DNA of 64,000 bases from Photobacterium piscicola. GTDB taxonomy: Bacteria > Pseudomonadota > Gammaproteobacteria > Enterobacterales > Vibrionaceae. Both the position numbers and the translations under genes were made by a program. Below the pieces are notes generated by a model. That model was not told where the DNA came from, made no database searches, and was given only the letters and a program-made list of their open reading frames with translations. Location: assembly GCF_900166965.1 (NCBI RefSeq), contig NZ_FUZI01000001.1, forward strand, positions 1,334,296-1,398,295, given 5' to 3'. Positions within the stretch are counted from its first letter, which is position 1. Each line of letters starts with the position of its first letter. Shown piece after piece: positions 27,251 to 34,491 of the stretch.

Positions 27251-27387
27251 TCTATACCTAACAATAGAATTTCTCTCAACTTAGATATTTCCATTTAAAA
27301 GTACGACTTCACTATCATAACCCAAAACAATTCGATTCATTAACTCCTATAAAAACAATATATTAGATAAAAAAATAATAATCCACA

Positions 27388-27402
27388 TGATAATAATTAT
27401 CA
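27388..27402 (+). promoter_or_regulatory. Perfect 7-1-7 Fur box
   Basis: TGATAATAATTATCA is a perfect 7-1-7 palindrome matching the minimal Fur consensus. It lies 69 bases before the DUF1971 gene and about 20 before the NsrR site, so it probably overlaps or flanks the promoter. Confidence 0.75.
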
Positions 27403-27424
27403 TTTAACTTGAAACTCATCACTA

Positions 27425-27447
27425 AAGATGTATTATTAATACATCTT
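27425..27447 (+). promoter_or_regulatory. Perfect NsrR operator
   Basis: An 11-1-11 perfect palindrome: AAGATGTATTA, one T, then TAATACATCTT. It fits the gamma-proteobacterial NsrR motif (AAGATGYATTT with its mirror). The next gene encodes a DUF1971 protein like YeaR, a known NsrR target. NsrR is a nitric-oxide-sensing repressor. Confidence 0.85.
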
Positions 27448-27470
27448 TTAGACGTTAACGGAGTGTACCT

Positions 27471-27809
27471 ATGAGCCATTTAAGAATACCTAAAAATTGG
27501 ACAATTCAACGGTCAACAGCATTTTTTACAAAGGAAAATGTACCGCCAGTACTCTTGTCGCATCACAACACAGCGAAAGATGTCTTTGGTCAGCTATGCG
27601 TCATGGAAGGGCAAGTGGTTTATTATGGCTTTGCTAATAGCACCGCAACAGAACCAGAAGTGCGTGTAGAAATAAATGCAGGTCAATTTGCCACAAGTCC
27701 ACCTCAATATTGGCACCGTATTGAATTATCGGATGATGCTCAATTTAATATTAATTTTTGGTCTGATGCAGATAAGAAAAGCGAAGTCTTATTTTCAGGT
27801 AAAAAATAG
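27471..27809 (+). CDS. DUF1971 protein (YeaR / TehB N-domain-like)
   Basis: A 112-residue cupin-like beta protein of the DUF1971 family. The N-terminal half (SHHNTAKDVFGQLCVMEG) and the SPPQYWHRIELSDDAQFNINF block are family hallmarks, the latter keeping the His. In E. coli the related YeaR is induced by nitrate and nitric oxide through NsrR; its biochemical role is unclear. GGAG precedes the ATG. It heads a two-gene operon; the stop is 12 bases before a deoxynucleoside kinase gene. A perfect NsrR operator and a Fur box lie upstream. Confidence 0.9.
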   Translation: MSHLRIPKNWTIQRSTAFFTKENVPPVLLSHHNTAKDVFGQLCVMEGQVVYYGFANSTATEPEVRVEINAGQFATSPPQYWHRIELSDDAQFNINFWSDADKKSEVLFSGKK

Positions 27810-27821
27810 AGAAATAAGTAT

Positions 27822-28454
27822 ATGCAGAAAGCTCTCATTATATGTATTGAAGGCAATATTGGCTCAGGTAAATCGACTTTATTACCTAAACTCGCAGCAA
27901 TGCTACAAGCCGTCACTATTTTAGAGCCCGTAGATACAGATCCAGAATTTCAACGATTACTAGGATTATTTAGCTGTGATCCATCAAATGTTAATGCTCG
28001 CAATAACTTTCAGTATTACATAACAACGCAACGATCTAATTTATTAAAAAACTTAAATCCTAATAAGCGTTATGTTATCGAACGATCTTTATTAAGTGAT
28101 CTCGTATTTACTCATGCTTGCATGTCAAACTACGAAAATACCGTTGAAGATGCCGCCAAACATATGGATTGCTATAAACATTTAATTGCTAAAATCCACG
28201 ACTACCCAACAATCGATTATTGTATTTATTTAAAAACCAAACCTGAAATTGCTTATCAAAGGATGCGAAAAAGAGCTCGCCCTGAAGAAATGACCTTATC
28301 ATTACGTTATTTGACTGATCTGAGTGCATTTCATGACGCCGTATTACCTCAAGCTTGTCATAAAATGGGAACGACATTAATCGAAGTTGATTGGGATAAT
28401 CCAAATGCGATGGATTTACTAAGAGTTAAATTATCTGGCTTGAATTTAGAATAA
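27822..28454 (+). CDS. Deoxynucleoside kinase (dNK/dCK family)
   Basis: A 210-residue P-loop kinase of the deoxynucleoside kinase family. Walker A GNIGSGKST is at residues 11-19. The LEPVDTDP segment carries the Glu that binds the nucleoside; the ERS motif (VIERSLLSD) follows near residue 87; the lid RMRKRARPEE is near 148. It phosphorylates deoxynucleosides to feed dNTP salvage. Such genes are patchy in gamma-proteobacteria and common in some phages and eukaryotes, so transfer is possible. Its position 12 bases after a DUF1971 gene behind NsrR and Fur sites is unusual. Confidence 0.9.
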   Translation: MQKALIICIEGNIGSGKSTLLPKLAAMLQAVTILEPVDTDPEFQRLLGLFSCDPSNVNARNNFQYYITTQRSNLLKNLNPNKRYVIERSLLSDLVFTHACMSNYENTVEDAAKHMDCYKHLIAKIHDYPTIDYCIYLKTKPEIAYQRMRKRARPEEMTLSLRYLTDLSAFHDAVLPQACHKMGTTLIEVDWDNPNAMDLLRVKLSGLNLE

Positions 28455-28513
28455 TTATATTATGAAGATTAAGTAATATAAAATTAAGAAATACATCTAT
28501 TATTATCCTTCTC

Positions 28514-28547
28514 CCGATTTCATGTAATAACTATTATATGAAATCGG
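28514..28547 (+). terminator. Hairpin after deoxynucleoside kinase
   Basis: CCGATTTCAT/ATGAAATCGG, a 10-bp stem with a 14-base loop, 60 bases after the kinase stop. No T-run follows. The rest of 28455-28904 is AT-rich with no ORF I trust. Confidence 0.5.
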
Positions 28548-28904
28548 AGCTACTGCCTTTAACCTCAATTCACCGTGTAAAATTCAAAAATATACCCACC
28601 AGAAAAATCACTATAAAAGCAGAAATTTAATTTACCTTCATGATTAGTCACCTCACATGATCATTAGAATATAAAAATAACCAGAAGCTCACTTCATACT
28701 TAAAAAATTATTAACGCTTATTGGGATTTTATCTATATTCCAACAAACTACCGACCATATCCTTTTACCACGTCAATCATTACAAAATGGTAATAATCTT
28801 TTTCATTTTGACGTTATTGTTTTGTTTTTGGTAATTGTTAATATACCCCCATCAAAACGCAAACAGCGTTGACAAACAATTATAAATATAAGGTTATACG
28901 ACTC

Positions 28905-29147
28905 ATGAAAACAGTTATTAAAGCAATTATCGCTACCGCTATTATCGCTACTTCTTACACTGCATCTGCACGTGATGGCGCATTCACAGGTAATGTTAGT
29001 TTCAACAACAAAGCTAATAACACTGTGATTGCAAGACATTACGCGGTAAATGGTACTACTGACAAATCACATTCAGGTATTGTCATCACAAATAAAAACA
29101 CTCAGATGACGTTTGCAGAAAAACTACTCTCCGCAGCGGATAAGTAA
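28905..29147 (+). CDS. Small secreted protein, function unknown
   Basis: An 80-residue protein I do not recognise. Residues 1-22 are a classical Sec signal (MKTVIKAIIATAIIATSYTA) with likely cleavage after ASA, before RDGAF. The mature part of about 56 residues is polar and rich in Asn, Thr, Lys and Ser, with no Cys. The start at 28905 is chosen over one 12 codons upstream because AAGG lies before it and the signal peptide begins there. It stands alone between two unrelated genes. Mature size and polarity suit a secreted or periplasmic peptide. Confidence 0.72.
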   Translation: MKTVIKAIIATAIIATSYTASARDGAFTGNVSFNNKANNTVIARHYAVNGTTDKSHSGIVITNKNTQMTFAEKLLSAADK

Positions 29148-29400
29148 TAGTTTTGCAGTAGGTAATTACACTTAACGTACAATTTCATTATTACTTATAA
29201 GTAAAAGTGTTTTGGTTTTATATTTATTGTTACCAAAATAGCAAGGTGTAAAATAATCATATCGACACCAATCATAACCACTAAGTTCGATATGGCATAT
29301 TACATCATCAGTCGTTTATAACATGACATCAAATAAATTCAGACTTATGGCTATCGCGGTAAGTCATTATAAATTAATCAATAATTATCGGAGCTTTACT

Positions 29401-30552
29401 ATGAGCAATGTATTTTACATGCCACCTGTCACCTTAATGGGTCCTAATGCAATTCAATCTCTAGGTGCTGAATTAGCGTCAAAAGAATTGAAAAAAGCAC
29501 TTATCGTTACTGATAGTGTGTTAGTTGAAGTGGGTCTGGTTAGTAAGCTAACAGATGAGCTAACAGCACATAACCTTGATTACGTTATCTATGATGGTGT
29601 GCAGCCTAATCCAACAGAGAAAAATATCGAAGATGGTCTTGCCCTATTGGCTGAAAGCAAAGCAGACTTCGTGATTTCATTTGGTGGTGGTTCATCACAC
29701 GATACAGCAAAAGGTATTGCGCTAGTTGCAGCTAACGGGGGTCATATTCGTGATTACTCTAAAGGTGTTCACTTATCGAAAAAACCACAACTGCCATTGG
29801 TAACAGTGAATACAACAGCGGGTACGGCATCAGAAATGACAGTATTTGCGATCATCACTAACCAACAAGATCAAACTAAATACCCAGTAGTTGATAAGCA
29901 CTTCACCCCTATTATTGCCGTTAACGATTCAGAACTAATGGTCGCAATGCCTAAGTTCCTAACCGCAACCACAGGTATGGACGCATTAACTCACGCTGTT
30001 GAAGCCTATGTTTCAACCGCTGCAACACCAATCACGGATGCATCAGCCATCAAAGCGATTGAGTTGATTGTTAATAACTTAGAAGCAGTAGTAAGTAACG
30101 GTCAAGACCGTGCAGCTCGTGATGCAATGCAGTACGGTGAGTACTTAGCGGGAATGGCATTCTCAAATGCTTCTCTCGGTTACGTGCACTCAATGGCGCA
30201 CCAATTAGGTGGTGTTTACGACCTGTCACACGGCCTATGTAACGCTATTCTACTTGCTGAAGTGTCACGCTTTAATGCCAAACAAGTACCTGAGCGTTTT
30301 GTTGATATCGCCAAAGCAATGGGGATTGATACGGCAACGATGACACAAGAGCAAGCAGTTAACGCAGTCCTTGAAGCAATTGATGGTTTATCAGCAGCAG
30401 TTGGTACTAAACAACGTTTAGCAGATCTTGGGGTTACAGAAGATAAGCTCGCATTTATGGCGCAAAACGCCCTAAACGATGCATGTTCTTTAACTAACCC
30501 ACGTAAAGCTAGCCTAGAAGAAATCGTTAATATATTTAAAGCACGGATGTAA
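29401..30552 (+). CDS. Iron-containing alcohol dehydrogenase (YiaY/AdhB-like)
   Basis: A 383-residue group III alcohol dehydrogenase, colinear with E. coli YiaY (about 382 residues). The NAD-binding GGGSSHDTAKGIAL, the GTASEMT loop, and the iron-binding GMDALTHAVEAYVS and LGYVHSMAHQLGGVYDLSHG motifs are complete. The start at 29401 follows GGAG and removes 26 weak upstream codons. It would oxidise or reduce short alcohols and aldehydes with NAD(H). A rho-independent terminator follows; it appears to be monocistronic. The upstream stretch 29148-29400 holds a TTTTGGT/ACCAAAA repeat but no gene. Confidence 0.93.
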   Translation: MSNVFYMPPVTLMGPNAIQSLGAELASKELKKALIVTDSVLVEVGLVSKLTDELTAHNLDYVIYDGVQPNPTEKNIEDGLALLAESKADFVISFGGGSSHDTAKGIALVAANGGHIRDYSKGVHLSKKPQLPLVTVNTTAGTASEMTVFAIITNQQDQTKYPVVDKHFTPIIAVNDSELMVAMPKFLTATTGMDALTHAVEAYVSTAATPITDASAIKAIELIVNNLEAVVSNGQDRAARDAMQYGEYLAGMAFSNASLGYVHSMAHQLGGVYDLSHGLCNAILLAEVSRFNAKQVPERFVDIAKAMGIDTATMTQEQAVNAVLEAIDGLSAAVGTKQRLADLGVTEDKLAFMAQNALNDACSLTNPRKASLEEIVNIFKARM

Positions 30553-30591
30553 TTATTCTGACTATCAATAATTACAGACTTTAACAAACAA

Positions 30592-30625
30592 AAGACTACT
30601 GATTTATGATTAGTGGTCTTTTTAT
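30592..30625 (+). terminator. Terminator of the Fe-alcohol dehydrogenase
   Basis: AAGACTACT/AGTGGTCTT stem (one G-U pair), then TTTATA, 40 bases after the stop. The rest of 30626-30995 is very AT-rich with no gene that I can support. Confidence 0.8.
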
Positions 30626-30995
30626 ATTATTAATTTTCTTAAATGATTATTTTTCCAAGCTAAGACCTTACATATTGTTATCCTTTATAAATTAGAAGTA
30701 TATTTCCCTCACATACACGCCAAAAAAATAACACCAACCAGAAACATACAAATATTAAATATATTATTTTTTAAAAGTAATATATTTAATATTTCATTTC
30801 AAATCGCCAGCCATCATTTTTAATAAAATTGAAAACAAACATTTAATTAATAGTAAACAAATAACCATACCAACACTTACAAATAAATTGTAACATTATT
30901 ATATCTATAATAAAGAAAGGTAAAAAAACAATTACAAACTATAAACACCCAATTCCATATAGCTATGTTTTATATTTTATAAGGACATTTACACA

Positions 30996-31478
30996 ATGAA
31001 TATTTTAAAAAAATTAAACTTCCAAATAATTCCTGTTCAAATTTTTCTTTTCGCCTTTTGGTTTAAAAATGGATTTATTGATAAGTTTTTTGGTGTAACC
31101 ATTGCAGCATTCAACCCAACAGAGTCCAATAAAGGCGACTCATGGGCTGGGTGGGAATCATATATAACAGGAGGCTGGAATAAATCAGAGGTAGCACACA
31201 CACTGTTTACTCCTGCATATGACATTTTATTTCCAGTCATCATTTTTCTTCAATGTTTACCTGCTGTTATGATTATAATTGCTATCCTAAAATGTGAATT
31301 TATGCATAATGAAAATAATGACTTAACAAAACGAGCAGCGACTGCATCACTATTCGTAACCAGTGTTTTACTCTTTAGTCAAACCATTGCGGGATCATCT
31401 GATGGTCAGTATCTATGGCAATTATTAGGTCTAGGTATGGTTTTAATTATGTATATAAAAGCGATTAGCAAATCATAA
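30996..31478 (+). CDS. Small integral membrane protein, function unknown
   Basis: A 160-residue protein with four likely transmembrane segments (about residues 12-28, 70-92, 108-130 and 138-155). Residues 28-68 form a polar loop rich in Trp, Gly and Thr. The overall plan resembles small DoxX-like membrane proteins, but no diagnostic motif was seen and I do not assign a family. AAGGAC precedes the ATG. A short hairpin follows the stop. It is single, between an alcohol dehydrogenase and an iron-linked pair reading the other way. Confidence 0.7.
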   Translation: MNILKKLNFQIIPVQIFLFAFWFKNGFIDKFFGVTIAAFNPTESNKGDSWAGWESYITGGWNKSEVAHTLFTPAYDILFPVIIFLQCLPAVMIIIAILKCEFMHNENNDLTKRAATASLFVTSVLLFSQTIAGSSDGQYLWQLLGLGMVLIMYIKAISKS

Positions 31479-31489
31479 GATTGATTTAA

Positions 31490-31513
31490 AGCCTCTACTA
31501 TAGGGGCTATTTT
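31490..31513 (+). terminator. Terminator of the small membrane protein gene
   Basis: AGCCTCT/AGGGGCT stem with G-U pairing and a 5-base loop, then ATTTTA, 12 bases after the stop. Confidence 0.65.
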
Positions 31514-31635
31514 AAAATAATAACTAACGCTTAGTTGTAAACAATCTTATTATAAACCATTTAACCTAATAAATATTTATTCAGATTATATAAATTAATT
31601 ACTATATAAGAACATTAACTTATATTTATTTTATA

Positions 31636-31672
31636 AAAAAACCTACTAATTTTATTATCAACAGGCTTTAAG
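31636..31672 (-). terminator. Terminator of the porin/binding-protein operon
   Basis: Minus strand CCTGTTGAT pairs with ATTAGTAGG using several G-U pairs, followed by seven T. It lies about 45 bases after the binding-protein stop. Stem is weak, T-run is good. Confidence 0.5.
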
Positions 31673-31715
31673 TCTTCTAATATTAATACTCAATATTTAT
31701 TTAACTAAACAGAAA

Positions 31716-32876
31716 CTACTGTGTCATTACTTCAAAATTACTGATCCCAAAAATACCTTTCACATCATGATCACCAAGCTGTTTATTCATTTCCTCAAAG
31801 GTACGCTCAGGATTGAGATCGTTAAATAATTCAGGGCGAATCCATTTAGCGAAATATTCAAGAGCAACAAGATTATAAGGCGAGTTGTAAAACGGTTTAT
31901 AGACAGCGTAAACATCCTTAGTTTGGAATGCTTTGGTTGCTTTTAACCAATCACGAGACATCAGCAATTTAGTTTGATCTGTTATAGCCTGAGTGTTCAT
32001 TGCATAACCTAATGGAATGCCATGGGTCGCTTTACCTGTTTTCTTCTCAATCCACCCTGCTGACTGCATAATATAAACATCCGTATTGGCGGTAATGATT
32101 GTTTCCGGTGACATTACTCCTTTATGTGCCCCTTTTAATGGCTTTGTTGCAATATTTTCAGCTTTTAATAGAGTAATAAAATCACTCATATTGCCACCAG
32201 AATAGGTATCACAGCAAGATTCAAAGGTATAGCCTGCTGCCGTTTCAAGAAAGACATTTTTTGATTTAATTTCAGGATGTTGTGCAATTACATCCTTAAT
32301 ATGGTTTAAGTGTTTAAGGTAATAATCAGAGAAGGCTTGACCTCGTTGCTGCTGGCCTAATGCAGTTGCAACAGTGGTCACTGAGTTTAAAGTATTGGCA
32401 ATAGTTTTTTCACGGAAATCAGCAGTGATCACCTGAATACCTGCCGCATCTAGCTTGTTAATCAATCCCGTTGACTGGGCTTTTTTAGCACTATCTAAAC
32501 CAATAATCAGCACATCAGGTTTAGGTTTCATGTTAATAAAGGCTTCAGCATCAAATTGCCCTTTACTGATTTTACCAATGCTATATGCCTTCGCTAACGA
32601 CGGATAACGTTTAAGGTAAAGATCATACATGCTAGGGGCTGAATTTTTCATATCATCACGCATTGCGACTAAATGCTTACCAGCGTCTTTACCGTAAACG
32701 ATTTCTAATAATGGAAAGTTACGGGCTGTGCCCAGTGCAATATACTCAGGTTGATGATCTAACGTAATCGAGCGACCAGTAATATCGGTGACCGTCATTG
32801 GATAATCTGCGGCAAAGGCAGAGCAAGAAACAATAGCGCCAAGAGCTATAGTTAACGTCTTTAAGCGAGTTTTCAT
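31716..32876 (-). CDS. Periplasmic iron-siderophore/haem-type ABC substrate-binding protein
   Basis: A 386-residue class III periplasmic binding protein (FepB/BtuF-like, PF01497 fold). A Sec signal covers the first 22 residues (cleavage likely after SAFA). The N-terminal lobe begins PMTVTDITGRSITLDHQPEYIAL, the standard opening of this fold, and the long helix linking the lobes is present. It is the second gene behind a porin, 18 bases apart, with a Fur-like site upstream. No permease or ATPase follows, so it must use a partner encoded elsewhere. The ligand is likely a ferric siderophore or haem, but this is inferred from fold and control site. Confidence 0.85.
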   Translation of the reverse strand: MKTRLKTLTIALGAIVSCSAFAADYPMTVTDITGRSITLDHQPEYIALGTARNFPLLEIVYGKDAGKHLVAMRDDMKNSAPSMYDLYLKRYPSLAKAYSIGKISKGQFDAEAFINMKPKPDVLIIGLDSAKKAQSTGLINKLDAAGIQVITADFREKTIANTLNSVTTVATALGQQQRGQAFSDYYLKHLNHIKDVIAQHPEIKSKNVFLETAAGYTFESCCDTYSGGNMSDFITLLKAENIATKPLKGAHKGVMSPETIITANTDVYIMQSAGWIEKKTGKATHGIPLGYAMNTQAITDQTKLLMSRDWLKATKAFQTKDVYAVYKPFYNSPYNLVALEYFAKWIRPELFNDLNPERTFEEMNKQLGDHDVKGIFGISNFEVMTQ

Positions 32877-32894
32877 AATAAAACCTTTTGAGAG

Positions 32895-33824
32895 TTAGAA
32901 GTCGTAACGAATACCAATCATTTCTTGTACGTCGTTCTTTATAGTGTCGACATTAATGGCGGCATAGGTTCTAAACTGACGATTCCACCTTGCGGTAATA
33001 TCAACATTGGCCGCACGAGTGTCATTCGCATTCTCAAAATTCAATTCACCAAATCCGATAGTCGCGGTATATATTGAACTGAATTTATACGCAGCGACAA
33101 CATCATAACCGTTACCCGTTTCACCCTTAACCTTCTGTTTAGTATACAAAGTACCAAGATATAATTTATTTAATTGATAACCTAATCCAATATCAAATTG
33201 TTGTTTTGATTGCCGTTTAACTTTAGTTTGCTTGGCAAAACCGATCGCAGTAGTGAATCCAGTATCGCCGATTGTTTGAGATCCGGCGACAGAGAAACCA
33301 TGATCAAAATCACCTTTTACTTTACCTTCAGCTCCAGCATAGTTTGCGCTTAAAGTGGTTCCGAAGTCGTTGGTATAAGTAGTAGCAACACTGTTAGCGA
33401 TACGCTTACCAACTTTAAATTTGTCAGCGGCAATCGCACCATAGAACGCTTGAATATCGGTAATATCTGTAACAACACTCATAGCACCATCTGTCTTACC
33501 ATATACAAGAGTTGCATAGCCATTATCTAAAGCGGCTTTAATACCAACATATAAGTGACGTGTTTTTTCTGATTCAGCTTTAAATTCTTGTTCAAAAACA
33601 CCAATACCGTTAATAGTATCTGTTAGTTTCGTCTCACCCGAAATCTTAATTCTCGCTCGACTTAAATCGCTAATATCATGATCTGCATTTTCAGATCGCG
33701 CTTCAATTCGACCACCAATATTTAATTTTGAATCGTCTGTTTTATAAATAGTTGCTGCATTTATGGTGCCACTTGCTGTTGCCAGACATAACAACCCCAG
33801 AGCAAGTTTATTGTTATTAATCAA
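32895..33824 (-). CDS. Gram-negative general porin
   Basis: A 309-residue outer-membrane beta-barrel of the OmpC/OmpF-like porin family, with a signal peptide ending in TINA-ATIYK. Alternating strands and a C-terminal GIRYDF ending in Phe are typical of porins. The start is a TTG, chosen because GAGGTGA sits directly upstream and no in-frame ATG follows within the signal peptide. It heads a two-gene operon with a siderophore/haem-type binding protein, with a Fur-like site about 50-70 bases upstream. The pairing suggests an iron-limited outer-membrane route; that is inferred. Confidence 0.85.
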   Translation of the reverse strand: MINNNKLALGLLCLATASGTINAATIYKTDDSKLNIGGRIEARSENADHDISDLSRARIKISGETKLTDTINGIGVFEQEFKAESEKTRHLYVGIKAALDNGYATLVYGKTDGAMSVVTDITDIQAFYGAIAADKFKVGKRIANSVATTYTNDFGTTLSANYAGAEGKVKGDFDHGFSVAGSQTIGDTGFTTAIGFAKQTKVKRQSKQQFDIGLGYQLNKLYLGTLYTKQKVKGETGNGYDVVAAYKFSSIYTATIGFGELNFENANDTRAANVDITARWNRQFRTYAAINVDTIKNDVQEMIGIRYDF

Positions 33825-33873
33825 AAATCACCTCAGTCAATTAAGCATCATTTGATGTTACCTTTCGGTAAAA

Positions 33874-33895
33874 GAGAATGAGAATAATAATCATT
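33874..33895 (-). promoter_or_regulatory. Fur-type site upstream of the porin operon
   Basis: Plus strand GAGAATGAGAATAATAATC holds three GATAAT-like hexamers in tandem, the usual make-up of a Fur site. It sits 50-70 bases before the porin start. Confidence 0.65.
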
Positions 33896-34277
33896 TAATA
33901 ATAGTTGTCAAATTTTGTTCTCTTTTTTATTCTTTAAAAGTATATTTATTCACTAGAGGAATGTTCATTTAACGAATTTCAATCGTATAATTTTATACAT
34001 TTAAACACTGGAGGCACATTCGTATCGTTAGCACTAACAGTAAGAATTACATCATCCACCAGCGAATATTTGATGGCAAATACGCCACAAAAAAGGCGAA
34101 ATAATAATGTGGCAGAATTACTAATAACCCCATAGCTTAAAATTATTTAATTCAATAAGATAGTTCTGATAATTTGAATATTAACTGATAAAAAAAACCA
34201 GATAGTCACTAGAATGAGCGTTAATAAACGCTGTTATTTTAAGAAGAGAAACGGGAAATGAAATCGAAGAGAAGGAC

Positions 34278-34318
34278 TGCCTCGTAAGCTAATTGTTCAG
34301 GATTAACTTAACGAGGCA
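34278..34318. other. Isolated inverted repeat in a 0.5-kb non-coding gap
   Basis: TGCCTCGT (34278-34285) and ACGAGGCA (34311-34318) form a perfect 8-bp stem that can extend past a one-base bulge. No T-run follows on either strand. The gap 33900-34418 otherwise shows only short open frames without ribosome sites. Confidence 0.4.
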
Positions 34319-34418
34319 CAAGATTTTCGTAGCCAAACAAATTTATTATGAATCATAAGGCTTAACAATATCGGTTGTTTTATTTTGTGGCATTGGCCTC
34401 ATAATCTACGTTTTTTTA

Positions 34419-34456
34419 TAAAAAAAATCCGAACACTCCATTGAGTTGTTCGGATT
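34419..34456 (-). terminator. Terminator of the TorA-like gene
   Basis: AATCCGAACA/TGTTCGGATT, a perfect 10-bp stem, with a run of T on the minus strand. It ends 36 bases after the stop. Confidence 0.88.
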
Positions 34457-34491
34457 TTAATCATATAAAATCAATATCTAATCTAAATTTA

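Noticed and set aside
30216..30587. 123-residue ORF antisense to the alcohol dehydrogenase
   Set aside because: It is a shadow frame over a well-supported gene and has no ribosome site.
32895..33824. Broken porin because no ATG start is present
   Set aside because: A TTG start with GAGGTGA upstream gives an intact signal peptide and a full barrel.
33960..34260. Gene remnant in the gap before the TorA-like gene
   Set aside because: Only short open frames in several phases without start sites; no recognisable protein motif.
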